The notes beneath the pieces are model-generated. The model was not told where the DNA came from. It saw only the letters and a program-made list of their open reading frames with translations, and made no database searches. From Marivivens aquimaris (GTDB lineage: Bacteria > Pseudomonadota > Alphaproteobacteria > Rhodobacterales > Rhodobacteraceae): a DNA stretch of 64,000 nt. Shown piece by piece: positions 8,201 to 18,323 of this stretch (positions are counted from its first letter, which is position 1; each line of letters starts with the position of its first letter). The DNA is taken from the NCBI RefSeq assembly GCF_015220045.1, contig NZ_JADBGB010000001.1:2969001-3033000 (forward strand), in the 5' to 3' direction. A program made the translations under genes and the position numbers.

Positions 8201-8929
8201 ATGGATGATTGGGCAGGCAAGCGGTACTGGATTATTGGAGCCAGCGAGGGTTTGGGGCGCGCTCTTGCGCAAAAGCTGAGCAAGAGCGGCGTAAAGCTCG
8301 TACTCTCGGCGCGGAGCGAGGATCGGCTGAAAGAACTGGCCGCTGAACTGCCCGCGCACGCCGATGTGGTGACCATTGATGTGACCGATATCAAAAGCGT
8401 CGAAAAGGCTGCCAAAGAGGCAGGCGCCATTGACGGCATGGTCTACCTCGCCGGTGCATACTGGCCGATGGCCGCGACAGAATGGGACAATGAAAAAGCC
8501 GAACTGATGGGCGACACCAACTTCCTTGGCGCGATGCGCTGCGTGGGTGCGGTGCTGCCGACCATGGTGCAAAAGAACCAAGGCCACATCATCCTGACCT
8601 CGTCGCTGACAGCCTACCGCGGCCTTCCTGGTTCGATCGGCTACGGTGCGTCCAAGGCCGCGCTTCTGTCGCTGGCCGAAGGTATGCGCGCCGACCTCAA
8701 GGAAACCAACGTCAACGTTCAGATCGTCAATCCCGGGTTCATCAAAACCCGCCTGACTGACAAGAACGACTTCAACATGCCAATGATGATGGAGCCGGAA
8801 GACGCGGCTGCTGAAATCTTCGAGCACATGAACTCCGATGATTTCAAGAAGTCCTTCCCCGCACCGATGGGCATCATGCTCCGTGCGTCGCAGTTCCTGC
8901 CGGACTGGCTCTATTACAAGCTCGTCTGA
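8201..8929 (+). CDS. SDR family NAD(P)-dependent oxidoreductase
   Basis: 242 aa short-chain dehydrogenase. The cofactor motif is WIIGASEGLGRALAQKLS (TGxxxGxG variant), and catalytic residues lie in SSLTAYRG...SIGYGASKAALLSLAEGMRADL (Ser, Tyr-x-x-x-Lys). Substrate unknown. It is the last gene of the rpoE-divergent operon and is equivalent in position to the SDR I recall at the end of the R. sphaeroides RSP1091-1087 operon, although no MFS transporter gene is present here. Confidence 0.88.
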   Translation: MDDWAGKRYWIIGASEGLGRALAQKLSKSGVKLVLSARSEDRLKELAAELPAHADVVTIDVTDIKSVEKAAKEAGAIDGMVYLAGAYWPMAATEWDNEKAELMGDTNFLGAMRCVGAVLPTMVQKNQGHIILTSSLTAYRGLPGSIGYGASKAALLSLAEGMRADLKETNVNVQIVNPGFIKTRLTDKNDFNMPMMMEPEDAAAEIFEHMNSDDFKKSFPAPMGIMLRASQFLPDWLYYKLV

Positions 8930-8960
8930 CTTGCTCTGGATCAAAGCCTGAGCACTCTAC

Positions 8961-8998
8961 AAGGGCCATCCTGTTCTACGAAGGAACAGGAGGCCCTT
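8961..8998 (+). promoter_or_regulatory. Hairpin sequestering the DUF3775 ribosome binding site
   Basis: The arms 8961-8976 and 8984-8998 pair over 15 bp with only A8968 bulged; the loop is TACGAAG (8977-8983). The Shine-Dalgarno AGGAGG (8988-8993) is wholly inside the 3' arm and the ATG at 8999 follows the stem directly. No T-run follows, so it is not a simple intrinsic terminator. A translational switch (thermosensor, protein or small-RNA controlled) is inferred. Confidence 0.7.
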
Positions 8999-9322
8999 AT
9001 GCATATCAGCGCTGACAAAGTTGCCGAAGTCATCATCCTCGCCCGCGATGCACGTCGCGGCGCGCCGGAAATGGATCAGTTCATCAACACGCTGACCGAA
9101 GACGAACAGGCGGGACTTGTTGCGGTCTTCTGGATCGGTCGCGGGAGCTTTGATGCTGCCGAATACGACGAAGCCTACGCCACTGCAGTGAACGAGGCAT
9201 CGACGCCCACCACGACCTACCTTGGCGGCTCGCCACATCTCGCTGATCACTTGGAGGCGGGCATGGACGCGCTCGGGGTCGACGTGAATGCAGAGGAAGA
9301 CGATCTCTACCGTTCGGTATGA
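8999..9322 (+). CDS. DUF3775 family protein
   Basis: 107 aa acidic cytoplasmic protein of the DUF3775 family. Recognisable segments are DKVAEVIILAR near the N-terminus, INTLTEDEQAGLVAVFWIGRGSFD in the middle and TTYLGGSPHLADHLEAGMDALG near the C-terminus. No catalytic motif or function is known to me. The start has a strong AGGAGG but the whole RBS is folded into a 15-bp hairpin. It lies between the sigma-E operon and fadH. Confidence 0.8.
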   Translation: MHISADKVAEVIILARDARRGAPEMDQFINTLTEDEQAGLVAVFWIGRGSFDAAEYDEAYATAVNEASTPTTTYLGGSPHLADHLEAGMDALGVDVNAEEDDLYRSV

Positions 9323-11410
<2,088 letters not shown>

Positions 11411-11565
11411 TTACAGGCATCTCGACGGATTCCATAAGATAAGTCGCTAAAATTCCGTTCACCATAGCATGGGCGGAATCCGCGATATTGTCAGGCAACG
11501 GCCCAGATTGTGCCCGATTTGGACACGATAACCAGCCTGAGGAATTGGTAGAGAGGACCACGCGA

Positions 11566-12471
11566 ATGGATCGCCTCACAGAGATGGAAGCGTTCGCCAC
11601 AGTTGTGGATCAGGGTGGATTTACAGATGCAGCCAAGAAGATGGGCATCTCGAAATCGGCCGTATCCAAGCACGTGTCGTCCCTTGAGGCGCGACTTGGC
11701 GCACGCCTGCTGAACCGCACCACGCGCCGTGTCAGCCCGACCGAAATCGGCCTTGCGTATTATGACCGCGCTCGCCGCGTCCTCAACGACGCAGGCGAAG
11801 CCGACGCGCTGGTCACGTCGATGCAATCCGCGCCGTCGGGTCTGCTCCGCATCAGCGTTGCAACGGACTTCGGCGTGAACCATCTCTCGCCCGTGCTGAA
11901 CGGGTTCCTTCAGGAGTTCCCAGACATCACTGTCAACATGGTGTTGAACAACCGCTACGTGGAGCTGATCTCCGAAGGGTTCGACATGGCGATCCGTGTG
12001 GGCGAATTGGAAGATAGCACGCTGCGTGCCCGCAAGCTCACCGACACGACGCTGCGCATGATCGCCTCACCAAACTATTTCCAACAGTATGGTCGTCCGC
12101 AGAAGATCGACGATCTGAACGACCACAAGCTGCTGCATTACTCAAACCAAGCGAACAACGCGGTCTGGAAAATCACTGCGCCGAGCGGCGAAAAGCGTCA
12201 GGTTCGCACTGCCGGTTGGCTGACGGTCAATGATGGCCAGTCGCTGCTGAACGCATGTGTTTCGGGCCTCGGCATCGCATACCTGCCGTCGTTCCTCTAT
12301 GCGGATGCGATGAAGCGGGGGCTGGTGCAGGAAGCCATTCCGGACCTTCCGGCAGAGAAGCAGGGCATCTATGCCGTCTACCCGCCGGGTCGTTTCACCC
12401 AGCCAAAGGTGCGCGCGTTTATCGATTTCCTCGTGAACTCGTTTGCGGACAAGGGCCCCGATAACTGGTGA
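11566..12471 (+). CDS. LysR family transcriptional regulator
   Basis: 301 aa. The N-terminal winged HTH is MDRLTEMEAFATVVDQGGFTDAAKKMGISKSAVSKHVSSLEARLGARLLNRTTR (residues 1-56). The effector domain has GLLRISVATDFGVNHLSPVL, FDMAIRVGELEDSTLRARKL and GLGIAYLPSFL, the pattern of the LysR subgroup related to DsdC/aminoethylphosphonate-type small regulators. The start at 11566 has GAGAGGA upstream. Targets unknown; fadH 155 bp upstream is a candidate. It converges, touching end to end, with the OmpA-like gene. Confidence 0.92.
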   Translation: MDRLTEMEAFATVVDQGGFTDAAKKMGISKSAVSKHVSSLEARLGARLLNRTTRRVSPTEIGLAYYDRARRVLNDAGEADALVTSMQSAPSGLLRISVATDFGVNHLSPVLNGFLQEFPDITVNMVLNNRYVELISEGFDMAIRVGELEDSTLRARKLTDTTLRMIASPNYFQQYGRPQKIDDLNDHKLLHYSNQANNAVWKITAPSGEKRQVRTAGWLTVNDGQSLLNACVSGLGIAYLPSFLYADAMKRGLVQEAIPDLPAEKQGIYAVYPPGRFTQPKVRAFIDFLVNSFADKGPDNW

Positions 12472-13392
12472 TCAGTTACTAAGCGCGATAGCCTCGACCC
12501 GCCGGTTGGCGTCGCGGCCTTCTTGCGTCAGATTTGAGCTGCGGGGGGCGAGGTAGCCCATGCCCTGCGCATCCATGCGGTCACGCGAAATACCGTAGGT
12601 GCCTGCAAGGCGCTCTAGCACAGCGCGGGCACGTGCTTTCGACACGTCGATGTTAGCATTGAGCGAACCTTGGCTATCGGTGTGGCCGACCAGAGCTATC
12701 CTTACCGTTGGGTGAGATTCAAGATAGGAAGCGAGATCGGCGAGCGACTGGTAGGTGTCGCCGCTCAGTTCGGAAGAGCCGGTCTCGAACGTCAGATCCC
12801 AAAGCTCCACATGACCGGTCGTCATAAAGGCGCTGGCCATGTCGTCCGCTACCGGTTCCTGTTCGGCAGCGACAACAGGTGCGGCTTCGCTGTCGGCTAC
12901 TGGCTCGTCGTTTAAACGGCCGATGCGGATAACTTCGACATACCCAGCGCCGAGCGTTTTGCTGACGAACAGCACCACCGTTTCGCCTGCCTTCTTTGCA
13001 AGGAGATAGCGGTAGTCACCGAGGTCAACGAGCATCGCGGGTGGCGGCGTCAGGTCCAGACCGAAGCGGAAATCGAAACCGCCACAGCTATCGGTGCGGC
13101 ACTCGAAGCCGATTGTGTATCCGTCCTCGGTCAGTTGCTGCCGCAGTGGGGCGATAAGCTGAAGCGTTGTGAGGCGGTCGGCATCAATGCGCCAGACCTG
13201 CCGCGCGACATTGCCGGCGGTGTCTTCTGTGCTCATACCGCGGTCGATATTCCAAGGGCCGGTTGGGACTTCGAAGCTCGTAGCGGCTTCGGTATCCTCG
13301 TAAACAAGCGTCGCGTTCTCGGGCAGAGAAATCGCAGCCGCCATGGAGGGCAGCAACATAGATATGAGCGCAATGAAAAGCCGGATCGCCAC
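12472..13392 (-). CDS. OmpA family protein
   Basis: 306 aa. GTG start with GGAG upstream, then a signal peptide (MAIRLFIALISMLLPSMAAA). The central region (about 25-190) is unrecognised and contains two cysteines (ECRTDSCGG). The C-terminal OmpA/MotB-like peptidoglycan-binding domain covers about 200-306: FETGSSELSG, RIALVGHTDSQGS and SKARARAV. Probably a periplasmic or outer-membrane protein tethering to peptidoglycan. Last gene of the cinA-GNAT-ompA set, 3 nt after the acetyltransferase stop. Confidence 0.88.
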   Translation of the reverse strand: MAIRLFIALISMLLPSMAAAISLPENATLVYEDTEAATSFEVPTGPWNIDRGMSTEDTAGNVARQVWRIDADRLTTLQLIAPLRQQLTEDGYTIGFECRTDSCGGFDFRFGLDLTPPPAMLVDLGDYRYLLAKKAGETVVLFVSKTLGAGYVEVIRIGRLNDEPVADSEAAPVVAAEQEPVADDMASAFMTTGHVELWDLTFETGSSELSGDTYQSLADLASYLESHPTVRIALVGHTDSQGSLNANIDVSKARARAVLERLAGTYGISRDRMDAQGMGYLAPRSSNLTQEGRDANRRVEAIALSN

Positions 13393-13395
13393 GGG

Positions 13396-14112
13396 TCACT
13401 CCGCCTTGATGCGGTAGTGGTAGTCCGCGACCTGCTCGAAACCCATGCGCTGATAGAGAGCATTGGCGGGGCCGTTGGCTTTGACGACGAGGAGCGCGAT
13501 TTCTTCAGCGCCGTTCTCGCGTGCCCAGAACGCCATCGCACGGATCATGTGTTGCGCAAGGCCGCGACGTCGGAAGCGGGGCAAGGTGACAAGGCCATGG
13601 AACATCGCGACGCCGTTGTGGATGCCGACGTATCCCGTGCCTGCAGGGGTATCGTCCAGACGTCCAAGGATGGTCATACGTTTGCAACCTGCACGCTCCA
13701 TGACGGCAACGCGGGCAGGGCCGACACCATCCTCCAGCCAGATTTCGCGCTCAACGGCGAGCGGGGGCCAGACCTCGAATGTGGTCACGGCAGGAGGGCG
13801 CTCGGTCGCGATACGGTCGATCGGAGAACTCATCAACGTTACAGGGTCTTTGACCACGTAACCCTGTGCGGCGAGCATTTCGTCAAGTTCGGTATCGCCA
13901 TGCCGGATCATGAACAGCTTGGGCTGTTCCAAGGTGGTCATCTGCGCTTCGGCGGCGGGCAGATCGGCGAGCGTACCGCTGCCCGTGGTTGCCGAAACAC
14001 GGCTACCGGCACCGAGGCCTTTGCGGAACGTCCACGGTCCGTCAGTCCATTTCTCTGCCGCAGGCCACGTCGCGTCGATCACGTCATAGAGCGTTTCGGG
14101 GCTTGCCGTCAT
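13396..14112 (-). CDS. GNAT family N-acetyltransferase
   Basis: 238 aa. The GNAT fold is in the C-terminal half: FHGLVTLPRFRRRGLAQHMIRAMAFWA (acetyl-CoA loop RRRGLAQ), then NGAEEIALLVVKANGPANALYQRMGFEQVADYHYR. The N-terminal half is less conserved and may be a second degenerate GNAT lobe. Substrate unknown. Start ATG overlaps the cinA stop (ATGA). Confidence 0.85.
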   Translation of the reverse strand: MTASPETLYDVIDATWPAAEKWTDGPWTFRKGLGAGSRVSATTGSGTLADLPAAEAQMTTLEQPKLFMIRHGDTELDEMLAAQGYVVKDPVTLMSSPIDRIATERPPAVTTFEVWPPLAVEREIWLEDGVGPARVAVMERAGCKRMTILGRLDDTPAGTGYVGIHNGVAMFHGLVTLPRFRRRGLAQHMIRAMAFWARENGAEEIALLVVKANGPANALYQRMGFEQVADYHYRIKAE

Positions 14113-14831
14113 GCAGGGAAAAGCCCTGCCAGTTTCACCATTGCCGCGTCGAGCTGCGCTGCATCCGTGCTGCGCATCACGATGTTTGCACCGAACATGC
14201 CGTTTTCGGTGAACGGGTAAGAGCCGATGGAAATGTCGGGGTATTCCGCCGCAAGTTCACCAAGCGGGCCGGCGATGTCGCCTTCGCCACGGTTGATGCG
14301 GTAGGTCTGCGACAGCAGCGGCGCGCCGCCTGTGAGGGTCGGCAGGACCGAAGCAACCATTGCCTCGAATACCGACGGCACACCAGCCATGACGTGCACG
14401 TTTTCCATGGTGAAACCAGGAGCGATGCTCACAGGGTTTTCGATCAGGGTTGCGCCGTCAGGAATGCGGGCCATGCGCTGGCGGGCTTCGTTGAACTCTT
14501 TGTTCTGGCGTTTGTAATGCGCGTCGAGCAGGTCGAAGGCGTCCTTGCGCACGCCGATATTCGCGCCGAAGGCGGCAGCAATGCAGTCCGCCGTGATATC
14601 GTCGTGCGTCGGCCCGATACCGCCCGAGGTGAAGACATAATCGCAGTTTTTGCGCAGGATATTCACCGCGTCCACAATCACGTCGCGGTCGTCGGGCACC
14701 ATACGCGCTTCTTTCAACTGGATACCTGCTTCGGTCAGCTGGCCTGCGAGAAAATGCATATTCGCATCGCGGGTGCGACCGGAGAGGATCTCGTCACCGA
14801 TAATCAGGATTGCAGCGGTAGGGTTCGACAT
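14109..14831 (-). CDS. CinA-type competence/damage-inducible protein, molybdopterin-binding domain only
   Basis: 240 aa containing only the MoCF (molybdopterin-binding-like) domain: ILIIGDEILSGRTRDANM, DYVFTSGGIGPTHDDIT and AGVPSVFEAM. The family includes NAD/ADP-ribose pyrophosphatase-type CinA proteins. The C-terminal NMN amidohydrolase domain of full CinA is absent, which is common for the short alphaproteobacterial form. ATG 14831 with GGAGAAG upstream is chosen over a TTG four codons earlier. Divergent from sfsA with a 41-bp gap. Confidence 0.88.
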   Translation of the reverse strand: MSNPTAAILIIGDEILSGRTRDANMHFLAGQLTEAGIQLKEARMVPDDRDVIVDAVNILRKNCDYVFTSGGIGPTHDDITADCIAAAFGANIGVRKDAFDLLDAHYKRQNKEFNEARQRMARIPDGATLIENPVSIAPGFTMENVHVMAGVPSVFEAMVASVLPTLTGGAPLLSQTYRINRGEGDIAGPLGELAAEYPDISIGSYPFTENGMFGANIVMRSTDAAQLDAAMVKLAGLFPA

Positions 14832-14872
14832 CGGCTTCTCCAAATCTGGTCACTTCGGTATAGGGTTCGGCT

Positions 14873-15601
14873 ATGAAGTTTTCCACTCCTCTTGTGCCCG
14901 CCCGCCTGATCCGTCGCTACAAACGCTTCCTCGCCGATTGCAGGCTAGAGGACGGCACCGAAGTGACTGCGCATTGTGCAAATCCGGGCAGCATGATGGG
15001 GCTAGCCGAGCCCGATTCAAAGATCTGGCTAGAGCCGAACGACGACCCGAAGAAGAAGCTGAAATACGGCTGGCGTCTCGTTGATCACGAAAATGGCCAC
15101 TTCACCGGCGTCGATACCTCTGTGCCGAACCGTGCGCTGAAGCTGGCGTTGGAGGAGCGGCGTGTGGCTCCGCTTGCTGCGTATTCAAACGTGCGGGCCG
15201 AGGTGAAGTATGGCGACAACAGCCGCGCCGATTTCCTCCTGACTGAAGACGGTCTGCCCGATGCGTGGGTTGAGGTGAAATCGGTGACGCTCTGCCGTCA
15301 GGATGGGCTCGCGGAATTCCCCGACTCCGTCACCGCGCGTGGGGCCAAGCACATGGCCGATCTGGCCGAAATGGCGCGTCAGGGGCATCGCGCCATTCTG
15401 CTGTTTCTCGTCCAGCGGACCGACTGCGATCTCGTGACGCCTGCGCATGACATTGACCCGAAATACTCCGCCGCGCTGAAGGCTGCGATGGATACTGGTG
15501 TCGAGATCATTGCCCTCAGAACCACGATCACGCCTGAAGGTATCGAAGTTGCCGCAGAAATCCCGTTCACGTTTGAAGGCGGTAGGGGTGGCCCTGCCTG
15601 A
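14873..15601 (+). CDS. sfsA: DNA/RNA nuclease SfsA family protein
   Basis: 242 aa. Canonical SfsA motifs: F-P-L-VPARLIRRYKRFLADC near the N-terminus, AHCANPGSMMGL, EVKYGDNSRADFLL, WVEVKSVTL and SVTARGAKHMADL, and LFLVQRTDC. The PD-(D/E)xK-like core (D-x-EVK) supports the nuclease assignment; the original name refers to sugar fermentation stimulation in E. coli. Stand-alone, 42 bp before map. Confidence 0.94.
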   Translation: MKFSTPLVPARLIRRYKRFLADCRLEDGTEVTAHCANPGSMMGLAEPDSKIWLEPNDDPKKKLKYGWRLVDHENGHFTGVDTSVPNRALKLALEERRVAPLAAYSNVRAEVKYGDNSRADFLLTEDGLPDAWVEVKSVTLCRQDGLAEFPDSVTARGAKHMADLAEMARQGHRAILLFLVQRTDCDLVTPAHDIDPKYSAALKAAMDTGVEIIALRTTITPEGIEVAAEIPFTFEGGRGGPA

Positions 15602-15643
15602 CGTTCGGGATTAAATAAGCCCAAGTTTGATAGGAGTAGACCA

Positions 15644-16456
15644 GTGAGCGACGAAGATCTGCGCGGGCGCGTGACCCGAGAAGGTATCCGGATTTACGAC
15701 GATGCGGACTTTGCCGGAATGCATGCGGCAGGTCAGGTCGCGGCGCAAATTCTCGACGATATCGCTCCGTTCGTTCAGGTCGGCGTCACCACGGGTGAGC
15801 TTGACGAGCGCATCACCGCGATGGTTGAAGAGTCCGGTACGACCTCCGCCACCATCGGTTACCGCGGCTATCAGCATGCCAGCTGCATCAGCGTGAACCA
15901 CGTTGTCTGCCACGGTATTCCGGGCAACAAGGCGCTGAAGGACGGCGATATTCTGAACATCGACGTCACCGTCATCAAGGACGGCTGGTTCGGCGATACC
16001 AGCCGCATGTACGTCGCGGGCAAGCTGCCGCGTAAAGCCGAGCGGCTGATCCAAGTGACCCACGACGCGCTGATGCTCGGCATCGAAGCGGCGAAGCCGG
16101 GCAACACCTTTGGCGACATCGGTCATGCCATTCAGTCCTACGTCGAAGGCCAGCGTATGTCCGTTGTCCGCGATTTCTGTGGCCACGGCCTTGGTCGCGT
16201 GTTCCACGCACCGCCGAACGTGCTGCACTACGGTCGCAAGGGCTCGGGTCCGGTGCTCGAAGAGGGCATGTTCTTCACCATCGAGCCGATGGTGAACCTC
16301 GGCCGTGCCGAAACCAAAGTCCTGTCTGATGACTGGACCGCCGTAACCCGTGATAAATCGCTCTCGGCGCAGTTCGAGCATTCGATCGGGATCAAGGCTG
16401 ACGGAGCGGAGATCTTCACGCTCTCGCCCGGTGGTATCTTTCACCCGACCTACTGA
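15644..16456 (+). CDS. map: Methionine aminopeptidase, type I
   Basis: 270 aa. Removes initiator methionine co-translationally with a dinuclear metal site. Ligands are visible: D in NIDVTVIKDGWFGDTSRM (both aspartates), H in FCGHGLGRVFH, E in FTIEPMVN and E in AQFEHSIGI. GTG start. A hairpin terminator follows the stop. Confidence 0.96.
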   Translation: MSDEDLRGRVTREGIRIYDDADFAGMHAAGQVAAQILDDIAPFVQVGVTTGELDERITAMVEESGTTSATIGYRGYQHASCISVNHVVCHGIPGNKALKDGDILNIDVTVIKDGWFGDTSRMYVAGKLPRKAERLIQVTHDALMLGIEAAKPGNTFGDIGHAIQSYVEGQRMSVVRDFCGHGLGRVFHAPPNVLHYGRKGSGPVLEEGMFFTIEPMVNLGRAETKVLSDDWTAVTRDKSLSAQFEHSIGIKADGAEIFTLSPGGIFHPTY

Positions 16457-16462
16457 ATTTCG

Positions 16463-16488
16463 CGGCGCTCTTCACGGGGCGCCGTTTT
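16463..16488 (+). terminator. Intrinsic terminator after map
   Basis: CGGCGC (16463-16468) pairs with GCGCCG (16479-16484), followed by TTTT. Confidence 0.65.
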
Positions 16489-16504
16489 ACTTTGGCACTT
16501 CCGA

Positions 16505-17119
16505 ATGACCATCGAGACAAACCAGACAGTTACCGCGCGGGAGCATATCCTACTGCGCTGGCTGAAGGCTGTTTTGTCATTCTGCGGTGATCTGGCCGAA
16601 ACCACAGTCGTCAGGCTCGCTTTGATGGTCCTGATGGCGTGGCTGTACCTCGACGCCCCGGACCTCGACCTGTCGCTCATCGCGGTGCTGCATCACCGCT
16701 CGATCATCACCCATTCGCTGCTGCCCGCGCTCGTTTTCCTGATCTTCCGGAGAGAGGTCGGTGCCGCTCCGATGGCGGGCGCGATGATCGGAATCAGTGT
16801 GCACATGTCCTGCGATATGCTGTCGCCGATGGTGGGCTACGGGCAGATCTGGCTGCCTGCGCCGTTCAAAATACCGCTGGGGTTCTTCAGCTATTTCTGG
16901 ATAGCGGGGAACGCGCTGGGCGGATACTTCATCGCATACCGCTTGATGCAACGATATCTCCCCCAAGGCTTCGGTAAGCCGGTGTTCATAGTCCTCGCTG
17001 GAGCGATGGGCGCCTATTACGGGATCGAGAACGAAGGCTATCTGGGCGCTGTCGTCATCGCCACGCTTGTCCCGCTGCTCGTCGTGATCCATGCGTGGCG
17101 AACCCGTCGCAAGGTCTAG
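16505..17119 (+). CDS. Integral membrane protein, possible YdjM-like metal-dependent hydrolase
   Basis: 204 aa with about five hydrophobic segments (roughly 35-55, 70-83, 88-105, 123-140 and 160-195). A conserved-looking HHRSIITHSLLPAL near residues 61-74 and H-x-x-CD (VHMSCDMLSP) near residue 100 resemble the HRxxTHS...H...D arrangement of YdjM/LexA-regulated inner-membrane hydrolase-like proteins, but identity is tentative. RBS is weak. Converges with and overlaps the HAD gene by 4 nt. Confidence 0.7.
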   Translation: MTIETNQTVTAREHILLRWLKAVLSFCGDLAETTVVRLALMVLMAWLYLDAPDLDLSLIAVLHHRSIITHSLLPALVFLIFRREVGAAPMAGAMIGISVHMSCDMLSPMVGYGQIWLPAPFKIPLGFFSYFWIAGNALGGYFIAYRLMQRYLPQGFGKPVFIVLAGAMGAYYGIENEGYLGAVVIATLVPLLVVIHAWRTRRKV

Positions 17120-17763
17120 CCAACCAGCCGGTCGTGCAGTTCCTGCATCGACATGACGATTTCTGCGCCGGTAGGCTCTAGTAACTCGCGGCCGCCGTGT
17201 TCGTTATAGCCGTAGAAGCGGGTACCGGCGTTCCGCGCAGCGCCTTCGCCCGCGACACTATCGTCGATCATGAACGTGCGCTCGGGCGCGGCTTTCGCCT
17301 GCTCCATCGCCATATGCAACATGCCGGGCTGGGGCTTCGGTGCGCCGCTGGTGTGGCCGGAGTACATGCGGCCATCGGCAAAGCGATCGAACAATCCGTG
17401 CGGGCCGAGCGTATGCTGCATCTTCTCGATCGCACCGTTTGACGCGATGGCGATGCGGGTGCCTTGCGCCTCCAGTGCGTCAAACAGCTCGACCACGCCA
17501 GCCGAGAGCGGAACGCCTTCGGCCAGAACTTCGAACATTTCCTCATAGACCTGAGCGCTCCAATCGTCGGGCAGGTCGAGGTCTTTCAGGCGTCCCGTGC
17601 GGTGGATTTCGTGGATGGTCTGGCCAACGAACAGCTCATGCACGTCCTCTGCCTGAATCTCCATGCCGTATTTGCGCAGGTGCTTCGCAATCACGGCGCA
17701 GGTCGGACCTTCACTGTCGACGATCACGCCGTCGCAGTCGAAAATAACAAGATCGGGGGTCAT
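17116..17763 (-). CDS. HAD superfamily hydrolase (subfamily IA)
   Basis: 215 aa. Motif I IFDCDGVIVDSE (nucleophile and acid/base Asp), motif II IASNGA, Lys in GAPKPQPGMLH, motif III MIDDSVAGEGAARNAG. The beta-phosphoglucomutase/phosphoglycolate-phosphatase-like architecture suggests a sugar-phosphate or similar phosphatase; the substrate is not determinable. Start overlaps the rsmD stop by one base (TGATG). Confidence 0.88.
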   Translation of the reverse strand: MTPDLVIFDCDGVIVDSEGPTCAVIAKHLRKYGMEIQAEDVHELFVGQTIHEIHRTGRLKDLDLPDDWSAQVYEEMFEVLAEGVPLSAGVVELFDALEAQGTRIAIASNGAIEKMQHTLGPHGLFDRFADGRMYSGHTSGAPKPQPGMLHMAMEQAKAAPERTFMIDDSVAGEGAARNAGTRFYGYNEHGGRELLEPTGAEIVMSMQELHDRLVG

Positions 17764-18323
17764 CAAATGCTTTCTAAAAATGTCACATGCGTATCCCCGT
17801 ATCGCCGTTGATCGAGGACTTCGAAACCTTCGGGCGCAAGCTGGGGTGCGCTCTCTTCGAAAATGATGAGAGCTTCGTCCGCGATCCAGCCATTTGCCTT
17901 GGCATTGGTCAATGCTGTCATGCCGAGCCCCATGCCATACGGCGGGTCGAGGAACACGAGCGACGCAGGCGCGGCGGTGCAGGGGCCAAGCTTCGTCGCG
18001 TTCCGTGCGACGATAGCGGTGTCGGTCTGGCGCTTGCACTTTGCAATGTTCTCGCGGATCAGCTTCTGCGCAACGCGGCCATCGTCGACAAAGGTGACAT
18101 GGCTTGCGCCGCGGCTGATCGCTTCGAGGCCGAGCGCGCCGGTGCCCGCGAACAGGTCCAGCACAACCGCATCGGTGATTGGATCGCCGAAACGGCCGCC
18201 CATCAGAACGTTGAACAGGCTTTCGCGCACGCGATCGGTGGTCGGGCGCAAATGTGCGCCCGGATCACCTTTGCCGACCGAGGCCAGAGCCAGTCCGCGA
18301 TGTGCGCCGCCGATGATCCTCAC
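17763..18323 (-). CDS. rsmD: 16S rRNA (guanine966-N2)-methyltransferase RsmD
   Basis: 186 aa. RIIGGAHRG at the N-terminus, RPTTDRVRESLFNVL, SAM motif VLDLFAGTGALGLEAISRGA and catalytic VFLDPPYGMG are diagnostic for RsmD. GTG start inside a GTGA overlap with the upstream ferredoxin reductase-like gene. Confidence 0.95.
   Translation of the reverse strand: MRIIGGAHRGLALASVGKGDPGAHLRPTTDRVRESLFNVLMGGRFGDPITDAVVLDLFAGTGALGLEAISRGASHVTFVDDGRVAQKLIRENIAKCKRQTDTAIVARNATKLGPCTAAPASLVFLDPPYGMGLGMTALTNAKANGWIADEALIIFEESAPQLAPEGFEVLDQRRYGDTHVTFLESI

Noticed and set aside
11429..11482. Inverted repeat CGGATTCC...GGAATCCG upstream of the LysR gene
   Set aside because: The arms are about 38 bp apart and not in a T-N11-A context; kept only as a possible chance match.
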